Origin: Pseudomonadota bacterium
GTDB taxonomy: Bacteria; Pseudomonadota; Gammaproteobacteria; Burkholderiales; Gallionellaceae
Reading direction: 5' to 3'
Assembly (NCBI GenBank): GCA_021782995.1
Contig: JAJXUI010000009.1
Span: 1 to 64,000 of the forward strand
DNA: 64,000 bases
Shown piece after piece: positions 49,201 through 58,628 of this stretch (position 1 is the stretch's first letter; every line of letters begins with the position of its first letter). The notes under the pieces are model-generated. The model was not told the DNA's origin. It was given only the letters and a program-made list of their open reading frames with translations, and ran no database searches. Both the position numbers and the translations under genes were made by a program.

Positions 49201-50915
49201 CAGTCCTCCATACGATGATTGATCGTTGCCCCTTCACTGCCAGCAGCATAGCCGATGACGGGGAAACAGAAATGGAAATTTGCCCCCTCACCGGCATGCG
49301 ATGTGAAGCCGATCTCGCCCCCCATCGCCTGCACCAGTTCACGCGTAATGGCCAGACCCAGGCCAGTACCGCCTATCTGCCGGCTATCCGATGAATCTGC
49401 CTGCGCAAATTTCTCGAATATGCGGCCATGGAATGCTTCGGGTATGCCCTGCCCTTTATCCTTTACTTCGACACACGCCATGCCGTTGACCAGGCTCAAA
49501 CCGACTTCGACATTGCCTTGGTCCGGGGAAAACTTGATTGCATTGGACAGCAGGTTGGACATGACCTGCATGAAACGCTGCCGGTCTACATGGATGACAA
49601 TCTGCGGCAAGTTTCCGGCAACCGTGATGCCGACTTTCCGCTCACTGCCATAAGACTGGTTCATCGCAACTGCCTGCTCAACCAGCGCAACAATGTTTTC
49701 ATCGCGAAACTCGAAAGTCATCTTGCCAGCCGACAGCTTTTCTATATCCAGCAGGTCATTGATCAGCAGGGACAAACGCTGGCTGTTACGGTTGACCATG
49801 GACAGCATCTCTTGCATCGGCTGCGGAATCCTCCCCAGAACCCCGCCCTCGATCAGCCCCATCGCGCCGGCAATTGCCGTCAGCGGCGTGCGCAGTTCAT
49901 GGCTGACGACGGACACAAATTCACTCTTCATGCGTTCAACGCGGATACGTTCAGTGATGTCATGGAACCACCCCAGCACCGCCTTGCTGCCTTCATAGGT
50001 GATGGGCAGGTAGGACGCCAGCACCCACTTGATCTCCTCCTGGCCATCTGCCGGCACCTTCAGCTCCACCAGCTTGTCGAAAATCTCCTCCCCCTTGCCG
50101 AGCTTTTCCAGGATATCTTCATAGTCCTGACGGTTGACATAGTATTCTGCGGGATCAACGCCCTGCACATTTTCCCGCGTCCTGTTGATCAGCACATGAT
50201 ACTGGCGGTTGGAAAAAATCACATCATGCCCGCCTGCGCGGGCAATCCGGGCTGCTGTCGGACAGGTATCCAATATATTGCGGAAACGCTCTTCGCTGGA
50301 CACCAGGGCCTGGTTCTGTTCATGCTCAAGCGTACGCAGCCTGAAATTCTCGCGCAAATTACGCAACATGCGCGCTGAAGCCGCAGCCATGTAAAATATG
50401 AACAGGGTGATCATCACGGCCATGGTTTGCTGGGTCTTGCTGCCAACCAGCAGGAAACTGCCCATCAGCGGCAACAGCATGAACAGCAGGAAACCCATCG
50501 CGCTGATCCTGTCTGCAGACAGCGTGGACATTGCAGCCGCACTGATACCCGCATAGACAAAAGCCATATAGGCCTGCATCGTGACATCATCCGGAAACAG
50601 ATACAACGCACCCGCCCCCCAGACCGCAGCGGTGAACAGCGCGGTGACCCGATAGCCATTCAGCCAGTATCTTGCCGGATGAGGATGGCCTTTTCGCTGC
50701 AGCCTGAAATACATAATCCCCCGCGCAAGCAGGGACAGGATCAGCGAGACCAGCCAGACTACAGCATGACCTTCGCTGATAGAATGATTCATCAGCACCA
50801 GCAACAGCAAGGACAGCAGCAGGTTAAGGATCAATGCCAGCAGCAGCCCGTCATAAAGCTGCTTTACCTGCTCACCTTGCCAAGCCAGAACTTCCTTGTT
50901 GTCCTCGATTAGCAA
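49200..50915 (-). CDS. Membrane sensor histidine kinase with PAS domain
   Basis: TM region; SVVSHELRTPLTAIAGAMGLIEGG; HATPase GTGLGLAITRELVQAMGGEI. Confidence 0.95.
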   Translation of the reverse strand: MLIEDNKEVLAWQGEQVKQLYDGLLLALILNLLLSLLLLVLMNHSISEGHAVVWLVSLILSLLARGIMYFRLQRKGHPHPARYWLNGYRVTALFTAAVWGAGALYLFPDDVTMQAYMAFVYAGISAAAMSTLSADRISAMGFLLFMLLPLMGSFLLVGSKTQQTMAVMITLFIFYMAAASARMLRNLRENFRLRTLEHEQNQALVSSEERFRNILDTCPTAARIARAGGHDVIFSNRQYHVLINRTRENVQGVDPAEYYVNRQDYEDILEKLGKGEEIFDKLVELKVPADGQEEIKWVLASYLPITYEGSKAVLGWFHDITERIRVERMKSEFVSVVSHELRTPLTAIAGAMGLIEGGVLGRIPQPMQEMLSMVNRNSQRLSLLINDLLDIEKLSAGKMTFEFRDENIVALVEQAVAMNQSYGSERKVGITVAGNLPQIVIHVDRQRFMQVMSNLLSNAIKFSPDQGNVEVGLSLVNGMACVEVKDKGQGIPEAFHGRIFEKFAQADSSDSRQIGGTGLGLAITRELVQAMGGEIGFTSHAGEGANFHFCFPVIGYAAGSEGATINHRMED

Positions 50916-50950
50916 CCTAGTACCCTCTCAAAATTCCGCGTTTGCGAATT

Positions 50951-50989
50951 TCAATAATAATCAATATATTCAATTAGATAATATATTTT
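50951..50989. repeat. Divergent copy of dispersed AT-rich intergenic motif
   Basis: TCAATAATAATCAATATATTCAATTAGATAATATATTTT between divergent kinase and uvrD. Confidence 0.4.
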
Positions 50990-51038
50990 CTCAATCGTTT
51001 TGTCGATACGTTACCGCGCGCTATGGGATAATGCAAAC

Positions 51039-53204
51039 ATGAATGCAACGTATCTTTCCGGCCTCAATCCCCCGCAACAGCAAGCTGTCACCTTACCCCA
51101 CCAGTCCGCATTGATCCTCGCCGGCGCAGGTAGCGGCAAGACGCGCGTACTGACCACGCGCATCGCCTGGCTGATCAGCAATGGCCATGTCAGCCCGCAT
51201 GGCATCCTCGCCGTGACCTTCACCAACAAGGCCGCAAAGGAAATGCTGACGCGGCTTTCCGCGATGCTGCCGATCAACACACGCGGCATGTGGATAGGCA
51301 CCTTCCACGGCCTGTGCAACCGCATGTTGCGCGCACATTACCGTGAAGCGAGCCTGCCGCAGACTTTCCAGATCCTTGACTCCGCCGATCAGCTGGCAGC
51401 GATCAAGCGCGTGATGAAAGGCATGGGGATAGATGACGAAAAATACCCGCCTCGAGAAGTGCAATATTTCATCAGCGGCAACAAGGAACAGGGACTGCGC
51501 GCCAGCGATGTGGAGGCCTACGACCCCTATACCCGTCGCAAGGTGGAAATCTTTGCCGAATATGACAACCAGTGCCAGCGCGAAGGCGTGGTGGATTTTG
51601 CGGAATTACTGCTGCGCAGTTACGAATTGCTGGCGCGCAACGCGCAGATCCGCGAACATTACCAGGCGCGCTTCCGCCATATCCTGGTGGACGAATTCCA
51701 GGACACCAATCCGCTGCAGTACCGCTGGCTGAAACTGCTGGCCGGCAAGGACAATGCGATTTTCGCGGTCGGCGACGACGACCAGTCGATTTATGCCTTC
51801 CGTGGCGCAAATGTCGGCAACATGCAGGAACTGCTGCGCGATTTCCATATCGACCAGGTGATCAAGCTGGAGCAGAACTACCGCTCGCACGCCAACATCC
51901 TCGAAGCGGCGAACGTGCTGATCAGCAATAACCGCAACCGACTCGGCAAGAACCTGTGGACTTCGGAAAACAAGGGCGAACCGCTGCGGGTGTACGAAGC
52001 ACCCACTGATGTGGAGGAAGCCAATTTCATCGTAAGCGAAATCCGCAGCCTGCAGGAAGAGGGTGTCCACCTCAAGGAAATGGCCCTGCTGTACCGCTCC
52101 AATGCGCAGTCGCGCGTGCTGGAACATGCGCTGGTGTCGGCCGGATTGTCGTATCGAGTTTATGGCGGCCTGCGCTTCTTCGAGCGCCAGGAAATCAAGC
52201 ACGCGCTGGCCTACCTGCGCCTGATGGAAAACAGCGATGACGACAACGCGCTGTTGCGCATCATCAATTTCCCCACGCGCGGTATCGGCGCACGCAGCAT
52301 CGAGCAACTGCAGGAAACGGCGAAGATGAACAACACCACGCTGTTCGACGCTGCCGCGCGCAGCGGCGGCAAGGTGTCGGCCTTTCTCGGGCTGATCGAA
52401 GCCATGCGCAGTGCCACGCGCGATTTGCCGCTGCCGGAAATCCTCGACCATGTGCTGAATGAAAGCGGGCTGATTGCGCATTACCAGAACGAAACCGGCG
52501 CCAAAAAGCGCGAAGCCGAAGAACGCCTGGAAAACCTCAACGAACTGCTGAACGCGGCCACATTGTTTGTGCATGAGAACGAGGACGACAGCCTCACTGC
52601 CTTTCTCACCCATGCCTCGCTCGAAGCGGGCGAACACCAGGCCGGCGACAGCGAAGATGCGCTGCACCTGATGACGGTGCATGCCGCCAAGGGTCTGGAG
52701 TTTCACACCGTGTTCATCACCGGGCTGGAGGAAGGCCTGTTCCCGCACCAGAACAGCCAGAATGCGGAAGACGGTCTGGGCGAGGAACGCCGCCTGATGT
52801 ATGTGGCAATCACCCGCGCGCGCCGTCGCCTCTATCTCACCTTTGCGCAGAGCCGCATGCTGCACGGGCAAACGCACTACGCTATGGTTTCCAGCTTCCT
52901 GCGCGAGCTGCCGGACGAACTGCTGCACTGGATCACGCCGCGCATCGTGCCGCGCGCAAGTTCAATTCCGGCGTGGATGCAAGGCACCGCATTTGCCGAT
53001 GACTACGCTGCCGTCGCCTCGGGCAGCAGCAAAAAGGAAAGCACTGGCTGGCGCATCGGACAGAATGTGGCGCACGCCAAATTCGGCGAAGGTGTCATCC
53101 TCAATATTGAAGGCAGCGGCAACGAGGCAAGGGTACAGGTGAAATTCCACAAGGCCGGCACCAAAATCCTGTCGCTGGAATATGCCAAACTCACTGCTGT
53201 CTGA
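51039..53204 (+). CDS. uvrD: DNA helicase II UvrD
   Basis: LNPPQQQAVTLPHQSALILAGAGSGKTRVLTTRIAWL..VGDDDQSIYAFRGANVGNM. Confidence 0.95.
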   Translation: MNATYLSGLNPPQQQAVTLPHQSALILAGAGSGKTRVLTTRIAWLISNGHVSPHGILAVTFTNKAAKEMLTRLSAMLPINTRGMWIGTFHGLCNRMLRAHYREASLPQTFQILDSADQLAAIKRVMKGMGIDDEKYPPREVQYFISGNKEQGLRASDVEAYDPYTRRKVEIFAEYDNQCQREGVVDFAELLLRSYELLARNAQIREHYQARFRHILVDEFQDTNPLQYRWLKLLAGKDNAIFAVGDDDQSIYAFRGANVGNMQELLRDFHIDQVIKLEQNYRSHANILEAANVLISNNRNRLGKNLWTSENKGEPLRVYEAPTDVEEANFIVSEIRSLQEEGVHLKEMALLYRSNAQSRVLEHALVSAGLSYRVYGGLRFFERQEIKHALAYLRLMENSDDDNALLRIINFPTRGIGARSIEQLQETAKMNNTTLFDAAARSGGKVSAFLGLIEAMRSATRDLPLPEILDHVLNESGLIAHYQNETGAKKREAEERLENLNELLNAATLFVHENEDDSLTAFLTHASLEAGEHQAGDSEDALHLMTVHAAKGLEFHTVFITGLEEGLFPHQNSQNAEDGLGEERRLMYVAITRARRRLYLTFAQSRMLHGQTHYAMVSSFLRELPDELLHWITPRIVPRASSIPAWMQGTAFADDYAAVASGSSKKESTGWRIGQNVAHAKFGEGVILNIEGSGNEARVQVKFHKAGTKILSLEYAKLTAV

Positions 53205-53222
53205 AACAGCAAGGAAAATGTC

Positions 53223-53576
53223 ATGCGCAAATCTTTCACCGAAATCACCCACGACATCAAAACCCGGCTGATGCCGTTTCGCAAGGAAGCGAAAGAGCCG
53301 ATGGCAGGTTTCGATGCAATGGCCAAAGCGGCGATGAGCGACGGAGTTCTCAGCAGCCTGCAGAAGGAACTGATCGCGACCGGCATCGCGGTCGCCGCGC
53401 GTTGCGATGGCTGTATCGGCTTTCATGTGAAATCACTGGTGCGCCTCGGCGCCACGCGCGAACAGGTGAATGAAATGCTGGCCGTCGCAGTGTATATGGG
53501 CGGAGGCCCGTCGCTGATGCATGCGGCAGATGTGTTGCGTGCGTATGAGGAATTTACCGAAAATATAATTAAATAA
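53223..53576 (+). CDS. Carboxymuconolactone decarboxylase (AhpD-like) family protein
   Basis: VAARCDGCIGFHVKSLVRLGATREQVNEMLAVAVYMGGGPS. Confidence 0.9.
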   Translation: MRKSFTEITHDIKTRLMPFRKEAKEPMAGFDAMAKAAMSDGVLSSLQKELIATGIAVAARCDGCIGFHVKSLVRLGATREQVNEMLAVAVYMGGGPSLMHAADVLRAYEEFTENIIK

Positions 53577-53593
53577 CTGATTTAATTATATTA
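53563..53593. repeat. Perfect AT-only 12-bp inverted repeat spanning both stop codons of convergent genes; motif copy
   Basis: ATATAATTAAAT-AACTG-ATTTAATTATAT (53563-53591); TGATTTAATTATATTA 53578-53593. Confidence 0.8.
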
Positions 53594-54356
53594 ATTCATC
53601 AACCTGCGCAGGCTTCACTTCATTGAAAATATCGCGATAGGCGACATAGACTGACGTCAGCATCAGTGGCAACAGGAAAATCAGCCCGAGGTCATAGGGC
53701 ACCAGACTCAGCACAAACGTGATGACCTGCATGATCAGGCTGTAAACGGTAAACGGCAGGAAGTTGCGCAGGGACGCACGCAGACTGACACGCAAGGCAT
53801 CGAAAGGTGCAACACGATCGAAATACACCAGCATCGGTGCAAACTGCATCGACAGCATCAGCACGAAAAACAGCGCAAAACTGATCAGCACCGTGAAGCG
53901 CAATCCCGACTCTGGCGCCAGCATCGCATTCAGCAAAATCATCGCATCATGGTCGGCCTGGAAATTTTCCAGAATTGCGCTCAGCTCGCGCCCTCCCAAT
54001 GCCGCCGAAACAATGGATATCGCAAACATCCCGAGCAACATCATCGAACCCAGCGAAAACAGCGCGGAAGGACGCGTGGTAAAACCGGCAAAAATATCAA
54101 GCGGCTGGATTTTCTCGCTGTATTCCAGCGCGCGGCATACCTGCATATAGCCGGCAATCAGCGCCGGCATCGCCAGCACGGCAAGGAAAATACCGCCAAA
54201 CGGGATCAGCATCGCCGCCATCACCCCCGTTGCAAACACCATCGCCAGCGATATCGCATGCAACGGGCTGCGTGTGATCAATTTATACCCATGCGAAATC
54301 CACAGCCAGCCATGGCTCGCGGGATGTTTTTCGATGACGAGCTGGCGCACGATCAT
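53586..54356 (-). CDS. BPSS1780-like membrane protein
   Basis: GWLWISHGYKLITRSPLHAISLAMVFATGVMAAMLIPFGG; multi-TM. Confidence 0.75.
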   Translation of the reverse strand: MIVRQLVIEKHPASHGWLWISHGYKLITRSPLHAISLAMVFATGVMAAMLIPFGGIFLAVLAMPALIAGYMQVCRALEYSEKIQPLDIFAGFTTRPSALFSLGSMMLLGMFAISIVSAALGGRELSAILENFQADHDAMILLNAMLAPESGLRFTVLISFALFFVLMLSMQFAPMLVYFDRVAPFDALRVSLRASLRNFLPFTVYSLIMQVITFVLSLVPYDLGLIFLLPLMLTSVYVAYRDIFNEVKPAQVDELI

Positions 54357-55309
54357 GCCGGCACCATCAAATTGATGATGCTGCCCCTGGCTGCAATATG
54401 ATTTTTCAGGATCTGGCGGAACTGGTCCGGGTTGTGCGCATTCACCAGTTCGCCATCGCGCGGCAGGTGCAGGTCATACATTCGGGATATCCAGAAGCGC
54501 AGTGCAGCAACGCGCAGCGCCACTTGCCACATGTCCGCCTCTTCCCGGGTAAATGGCCGCACCGCATGGTAAGCCTCCACCAGGGCGCGCGTCTTCTCCG
54601 CATCCAGCTGCCAGTTTGCCCCCATGCACCAGTCGTTGACCGTAATCGCCACGTCATACAGCAGGCTGTCGTTGCAGGCGAAATAGAAATCGATCAAACC
54701 ACCCACACGTTCGCCATCCAGCAGCACATTGTCGCGGAACAGGTCTGCATGCACCACGCCTTGCGGCAACACGGCCAGCGCATGCTTTTCGTGAAATGCC
54801 ACTTCCGACTGCAGCAATGCCGCATCCTCCGCACCGATGAATTTCGTGACGGCCTGTGCCGCCGCGGCCCGCCATGCGGCACCACGCGGATTTTCCATGC
54901 GTCCATCAAACCCCTGCCCTGCCACATGCATCTGCGCGAGCATCGCGCCTACTGCAGCACAATTTGCCACCGAAGGCTGCATTTGAGATTTGCCGCTGAG
55001 GCGGCTGACGATGCAGGCCGGCTTGTGTTTCAGCTCACCGAGGAAACTGTCCTGCTTGTCCGCCACCGGGCTGGGGCAAGGGATGCCATGGCGAGCCAGG
55101 TGCGACATCAGGTTCAGGTAATATTTCAATTCATGCGGTTTGAGTTTTTCAAACAGCGTCAGCACAAAGCGGCCATTGCTGGTCGTGACAAAATAATTGG
55201 TGTTCTCGATGCCTGATGCAATGCCCTGCAATTCAAGGAGCGTGCCCAGTGAATAGTTGCCGAGCCATGCGGAAAATTCCTGCTCGGTGACGCTGGTAAA
55301 AACGGCCAT
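54353..55309 (-). CDS. thrB: Homoserine kinase (ThrB, APH-type)
   Basis: MAVFTSVTEQEFSAWLGNYSLGTLLELQGIASGIENTNYFVTT..GVVHADLFRDNVLLDG. Confidence 0.95.
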   Translation of the reverse strand: MAVFTSVTEQEFSAWLGNYSLGTLLELQGIASGIENTNYFVTTSNGRFVLTLFEKLKPHELKYYLNLMSHLARHGIPCPSPVADKQDSFLGELKHKPACIVSRLSGKSQMQPSVANCAAVGAMLAQMHVAGQGFDGRMENPRGAAWRAAAAQAVTKFIGAEDAALLQSEVAFHEKHALAVLPQGVVHADLFRDNVLLDGERVGGLIDFYFACNDSLLYDVAITVNDWCMGANWQLDAEKTRALVEAYHAVRPFTREEADMWQVALRVAALRFWISRMYDLHLPRDGELVNAHNPDQFRQILKNHIAARGSIINLMVPA

Positions 55310-55323
55310 GCAATACTTTCTTG

Positions 55324-55695
55324 TTAAAAACGGAACAGCAACCAGAATGGCGGACGCATATCGGCAGCATCAGGCCCATCCATGCGGGTGAACTGGCCAT
55401 TGCCGCGCTCATCCACCAGGTAATAGGGTGGACCTACCTTGGGGGTTACCTTGATCTTGAACAGCCGGCCGGCGACGCGGTATTCCTCGACCACCATGTC
55501 CTTCTTCTGCACGATGGTCACTTGCGGCTCGAGGTCTGCATCTGCCGCCGGCTTGCTGACCGGCGGAGGCGGCGGCGCTTCATCTGGCTGCGACTTGCCC
55601 TGGTCTGCAGCCCAGGCTGGAAAAGCCAGGCTGGCTGCCAGGCTGGCTGCCAGTATCGGGCTGATATAACGCATAGCATGGCTCCAATATTTCAT
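55324..55695 (-). CDS. DUF2782 family secreted protein
   Basis: EPQVTIVQKKDMVVEEYRVAGRLFKIKVTPKVGPPYYLVDERGNGQFTR. Confidence 0.88.
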   Translation of the reverse strand: MKYWSHAMRYISPILAASLAASLAFPAWAADQGKSQPDEAPPPPPVSKPAADADLEPQVTIVQKKDMVVEEYRVAGRLFKIKVTPKVGPPYYLVDERGNGQFTRMDGPDAADMRPPFWLLFRF

Positions 55696-55731
55696 AGATG
55701 CGTATTTTAGCCGATACGCCTGAAAAAGGCT

Positions 55732-56463
55732 TTACTGCTTCAGTGCCACGATTCGTATATGGATCTCCAGTTCATCACGCACGCGCAATGCACCGCCCAG
55801 GATGGAAAAGGGCCGCAAGCCCAGTGCCGACTGCAATACGCTGAAACGGGAAGTAATCACGATCCGTTCCGCATCGTATTGAACCTGCGCCGGGAATTGC
55901 AGCGGCTGGATTTTGCCGTGCAGCATCACCAGCGCCGACACCCGTGGCGCCTCCCGCGCCCCTTGCAGGCTGACTGACTCGACGATGATCTGCGGAAATT
56001 GCGCGGCATCGAGCATTCCCCCGCCCATCATGTTGTGGCGTGTGCCTGCGCGTGCAGCCTCTGACACCGCCGCCGCAAATTCCGCCCCCTCCTCTGCGCG
56101 CGGACCAGGCAGATCTACAGCAAAAGACTGCAGCGGGATCAGCAGGCGAAAGCCGCTGTCAGCAAGGCTGTCCGCCACATACACATCACCCGTTGCACTG
56201 CCGGTGATCACGTGGTTATGTCCCAGCCGCGCCAACGGACCATCCCGATAGACCAGCAGGCGGATTTCACTGCGCGCGCTGTCGATCACATAGCGCTGCC
56301 CACCCGTGTGAAACGCAGTCGGCATCGTCTGTACACCTGATACCGTTTGCACCTGGCCACACCCGGAAAAACTGAGCATAATCAGCAGCATGCTGCAGCA
56401 AGCAATTGCTGCATGCACCTTATGACAACTGGCATTTGCCGTGCAGATTTGCATTTTGATCAC
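55732..56463 (-). CDS. YceI-like family protein
   Basis: RYVIDSARSEIRLLVYRDGPLARLGHNHVITG..RHNMMGGGMLDAAQFPQIIVES. Confidence 0.8.
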   Translation of the reverse strand: MIKMQICTANASCHKVHAAIACCSMLLIMLSFSGCGQVQTVSGVQTMPTAFHTGGQRYVIDSARSEIRLLVYRDGPLARLGHNHVITGSATGDVYVADSLADSGFRLLIPLQSFAVDLPGPRAEEGAEFAAAVSEAARAGTRHNMMGGGMLDAAQFPQIIVESVSLQGAREAPRVSALVMLHGKIQPLQFPAQVQYDAERIVITSRFSVLQSALGLRPFSILGGALRVRDELEIHIRIVALKQ

Positions 56464-56587
56464 TCAAAATCCGGAATATGGATCACGCCCGGACAGATTT
56501 CGGAAATGCGCGGGGTCAAGACTTGCATCAAGCAGTTAAAAGCGCCATGCAGAATGCAGACACGCTACTGCAGTGCGCCTGACCACC

Positions 56588-57121
56588 CTAGGCAAAATTC
56601 AGCTCCAGGAAAAATTCCGCGCCGCCCGCGGCAATCGGCAGGATGATGGTCTTGCCTGAAACAGGGTGGACAATGTCATGCCCCTCGCCGGTCAGCATGT
56701 GCGGCAGCTGCATGTCAAAATCATGCCCCTTTTCAGACAGGATTTGCTTGGCGCCGCCCACCAGCATATTGGTCAGTTCACCCGCGAGATCCTCCACTTC
56801 CTTGTTCAGCGTGAGGAATTCCTCGCCCAGCATGCTGGTGGATATGGCACGTACCGCTGGCATGGTCAGGGTCAGCGCAACGCTGCCGCTGACGCCTGAC
56901 GCATTCATCGCAATCAAACCGCTCACCACACCGGCAGCACCGGTGCCCTGTTTAAGCTCCGGAACGCCGGGATTGATCTCCAGCATCACCATGGTCGAAA
57001 AAATCGTATACAGCGAATGCAGCAGCGCGTTCGTCACCAGGAAATCCATGGGTTCTTCATCTGGCATGGCATCTGTTTCCACCCCGTTGCCAAGCCCTTT
57101 GGGTTTACGCGCCATTTTCAC
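56588..57121 (-). CDS. cheX: Chemotaxis protein CheX-like
   Basis: ASGVSGSVALTLTMPAVRAISTSMLGEEFLTLNKEVEDLAGELTNMLVGGAKQILSEKG. Confidence 0.88.
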   Translation of the reverse strand: MKMARKPKGLGNGVETDAMPDEEPMDFLVTNALLHSLYTIFSTMVMLEINPGVPELKQGTGAAGVVSGLIAMNASGVSGSVALTLTMPAVRAISTSMLGEEFLTLNKEVEDLAGELTNMLVGGAKQILSEKGHDFDMQLPHMLTGEGHDIVHPVSGKTIILPIAAGGAEFFLELNFA

Positions 57122-57261
57122 TTTCCTCCGGCAACTCTCAAAATTTCATTCTCTCATGCCGCCAGGACACGCATAAGCCGGAAACAACAGGGATTCATCG
57201 ACCTGATTCCAGTATCGCCGCAGGAAACGCATCAAACCGGCAATATTGCGGCAGTTTCCCG

Positions 57262-57882
57262 TCAATGCTTGTGGTCTGCGCCTGCAAGCAGCTTTTCGAT
57301 GCGACGGTCCGGCACCAACCACATCATTGCCACTGCCACATAAAAGAGCTGGGCCAGCCACTGGTTGAAAAACGCCAGCGGAATGGCGACCACATAAAGT
57401 GCCACGGAGATATTGCCTTTGAAATCTTTGCCTATGGCCCTCGCAAGCACGGAATCCTTTCCTTCGCAGGAGACGATCGTATGTGCCAGTATCCAGTAGG
57501 CAATCGAGGCCATCAGCAATACCATGCCATACAATGCGGCAGGTACCGGTGCAAAGTGGTTCTCCCCCATCCAGCCGGTCACGAACGGCAACAGCGACAA
57601 CCAGAACAACAGATGCAGGTTGGCCCACAGCACCGGTCCACTCACCTGGCGTGCCGCATGCAGCATGTGGTGGTGATTGTTCCAGTAGATTCCGAGATAG
57701 ACAAAACTCAGCACGTAGCTGAGAAATACCGGGAGTAATGGTGCCAATGCAGCAAAATCTTCACCATGCGGCACTTTCATCTCCAGCACCATGATGGTAA
57801 TGATGATCGCCAGCACGCCATCGCTGAAGGCTTCCAGACGGGTCTTGTTCAATTTGAATTCCTCAATTCCGGCAACGTTCAA
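57262..57882 (-). CDS. TMEM175-family (DUF1211) putative potassium channel
   Basis: NKTRLEAFSDGVLAIIITIMVLEMKVP..YWNNHHHMLHAA. Confidence 0.93.
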   Translation of the reverse strand: MNVAGIEEFKLNKTRLEAFSDGVLAIIITIMVLEMKVPHGEDFAALAPLLPVFLSYVLSFVYLGIYWNNHHHMLHAARQVSGPVLWANLHLLFWLSLLPFVTGWMGENHFAPVPAALYGMVLLMASIAYWILAHTIVSCEGKDSVLARAIGKDFKGNISVALYVVAIPLAFFNQWLAQLFYVAVAMMWLVPDRRIEKLLAGADHKH

Positions 57883-58595
57883 AGGTTGAGCTGCTTTTCG
57901 ATTTCTTCTTCGGAAGGCTGGAAGCCGCGTGTCTCGAAATGATTGAAGATCGCATTCACCACTTCACGCGGCTCGTCGATCACATGCAGCAGGTTCATGT
58001 CTTCCGGCGAAATCATTTTCTCCACCAGCAGCGTATTGCGTATCCAGTCCACCATGCCACCCCAGAACTTGCTGCCGACCAGGATGATCGGGATGCGCCG
58101 GGTCTTGCCGGTCTGCACCAGCGTCAGCGCCTCCATCAGCTCGTCCAGCGTGCCGAAACCGCCAGGCATCACCACATAGGCGCTGGCAAATTTCACGAAC
58201 ATCACCTTGCGCGTGAAAAAGTGCTGGAAGGTCTGGCTTACGTTCTGGTAGGGATTGTTGTGCTGCTCGTGCGGCAGCTGGATATTCAGCCCCACGCTCG
58301 GTGACTTGCCGTAGAACGCCCCCTTGTTGGCCGCTTCCATGATGCCGGGCCCGCCACCGGAAATCACCGAAAAGCCGGCATCGGACAGCAGGCGGGAGAT
58401 TTCCTCGGTCAGCTGGTAATAGGGGTGGTCATGCGGGGTGCGCGCGCTGCCGAAGATGCTGACCGCCGGGTGGATGTCGGCCAGACGCTGGGTCGCCGCC
58501 ACGAACTCTGACATAATGCCGAATACGCGCCAGGCCTCCTTCGAATGCATCAACTCGGGGAAGGGGGAATTGGGCAGGCTGGACTGATTATTCAT
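57879..58595 (-). CDS. TIGR00730/LOG family Rossmann-fold protein
   Basis: SIFGSARTPHDHPYYQLTEEISRLLSDAGFSVISGGGPGIMEAANKGA..VVMPGGFGTLDELMEALTL. Confidence 0.95.
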   Translation of the reverse strand: MNNQSSLPNSPFPELMHSKEAWRVFGIMSEFVAATQRLADIHPAVSIFGSARTPHDHPYYQLTEEISRLLSDAGFSVISGGGPGIMEAANKGAFYGKSPSVGLNIQLPHEQHNNPYQNVSQTFQHFFTRKVMFVKFASAYVVMPGGFGTLDELMEALTLVQTGKTRRIPIILVGSKFWGGMVDWIRNTLLVEKMISPEDMNLLHVIDEPREVVNAIFNHFETRGFQPSEEEIEKQLNL

Positions 58596-58628
58596 CTTGG
58601 AATCCCATACTTAGTAAATGATATTGAA

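Noticed and set aside
51606-52928. 440-aa minus-strand ORF opposite uvrD
   Set aside because: Antisense shadow ORF of a well-conserved helicase; no recognisable family and compositionally typical of reverse-frame reading.
55625-55652. Tandem GCCAGGCTGGCT repeat
   Set aside because: Falls in the DUF2782 signal peptide (LAASLAAS); simple coding low-complexity, though slippage is possible.
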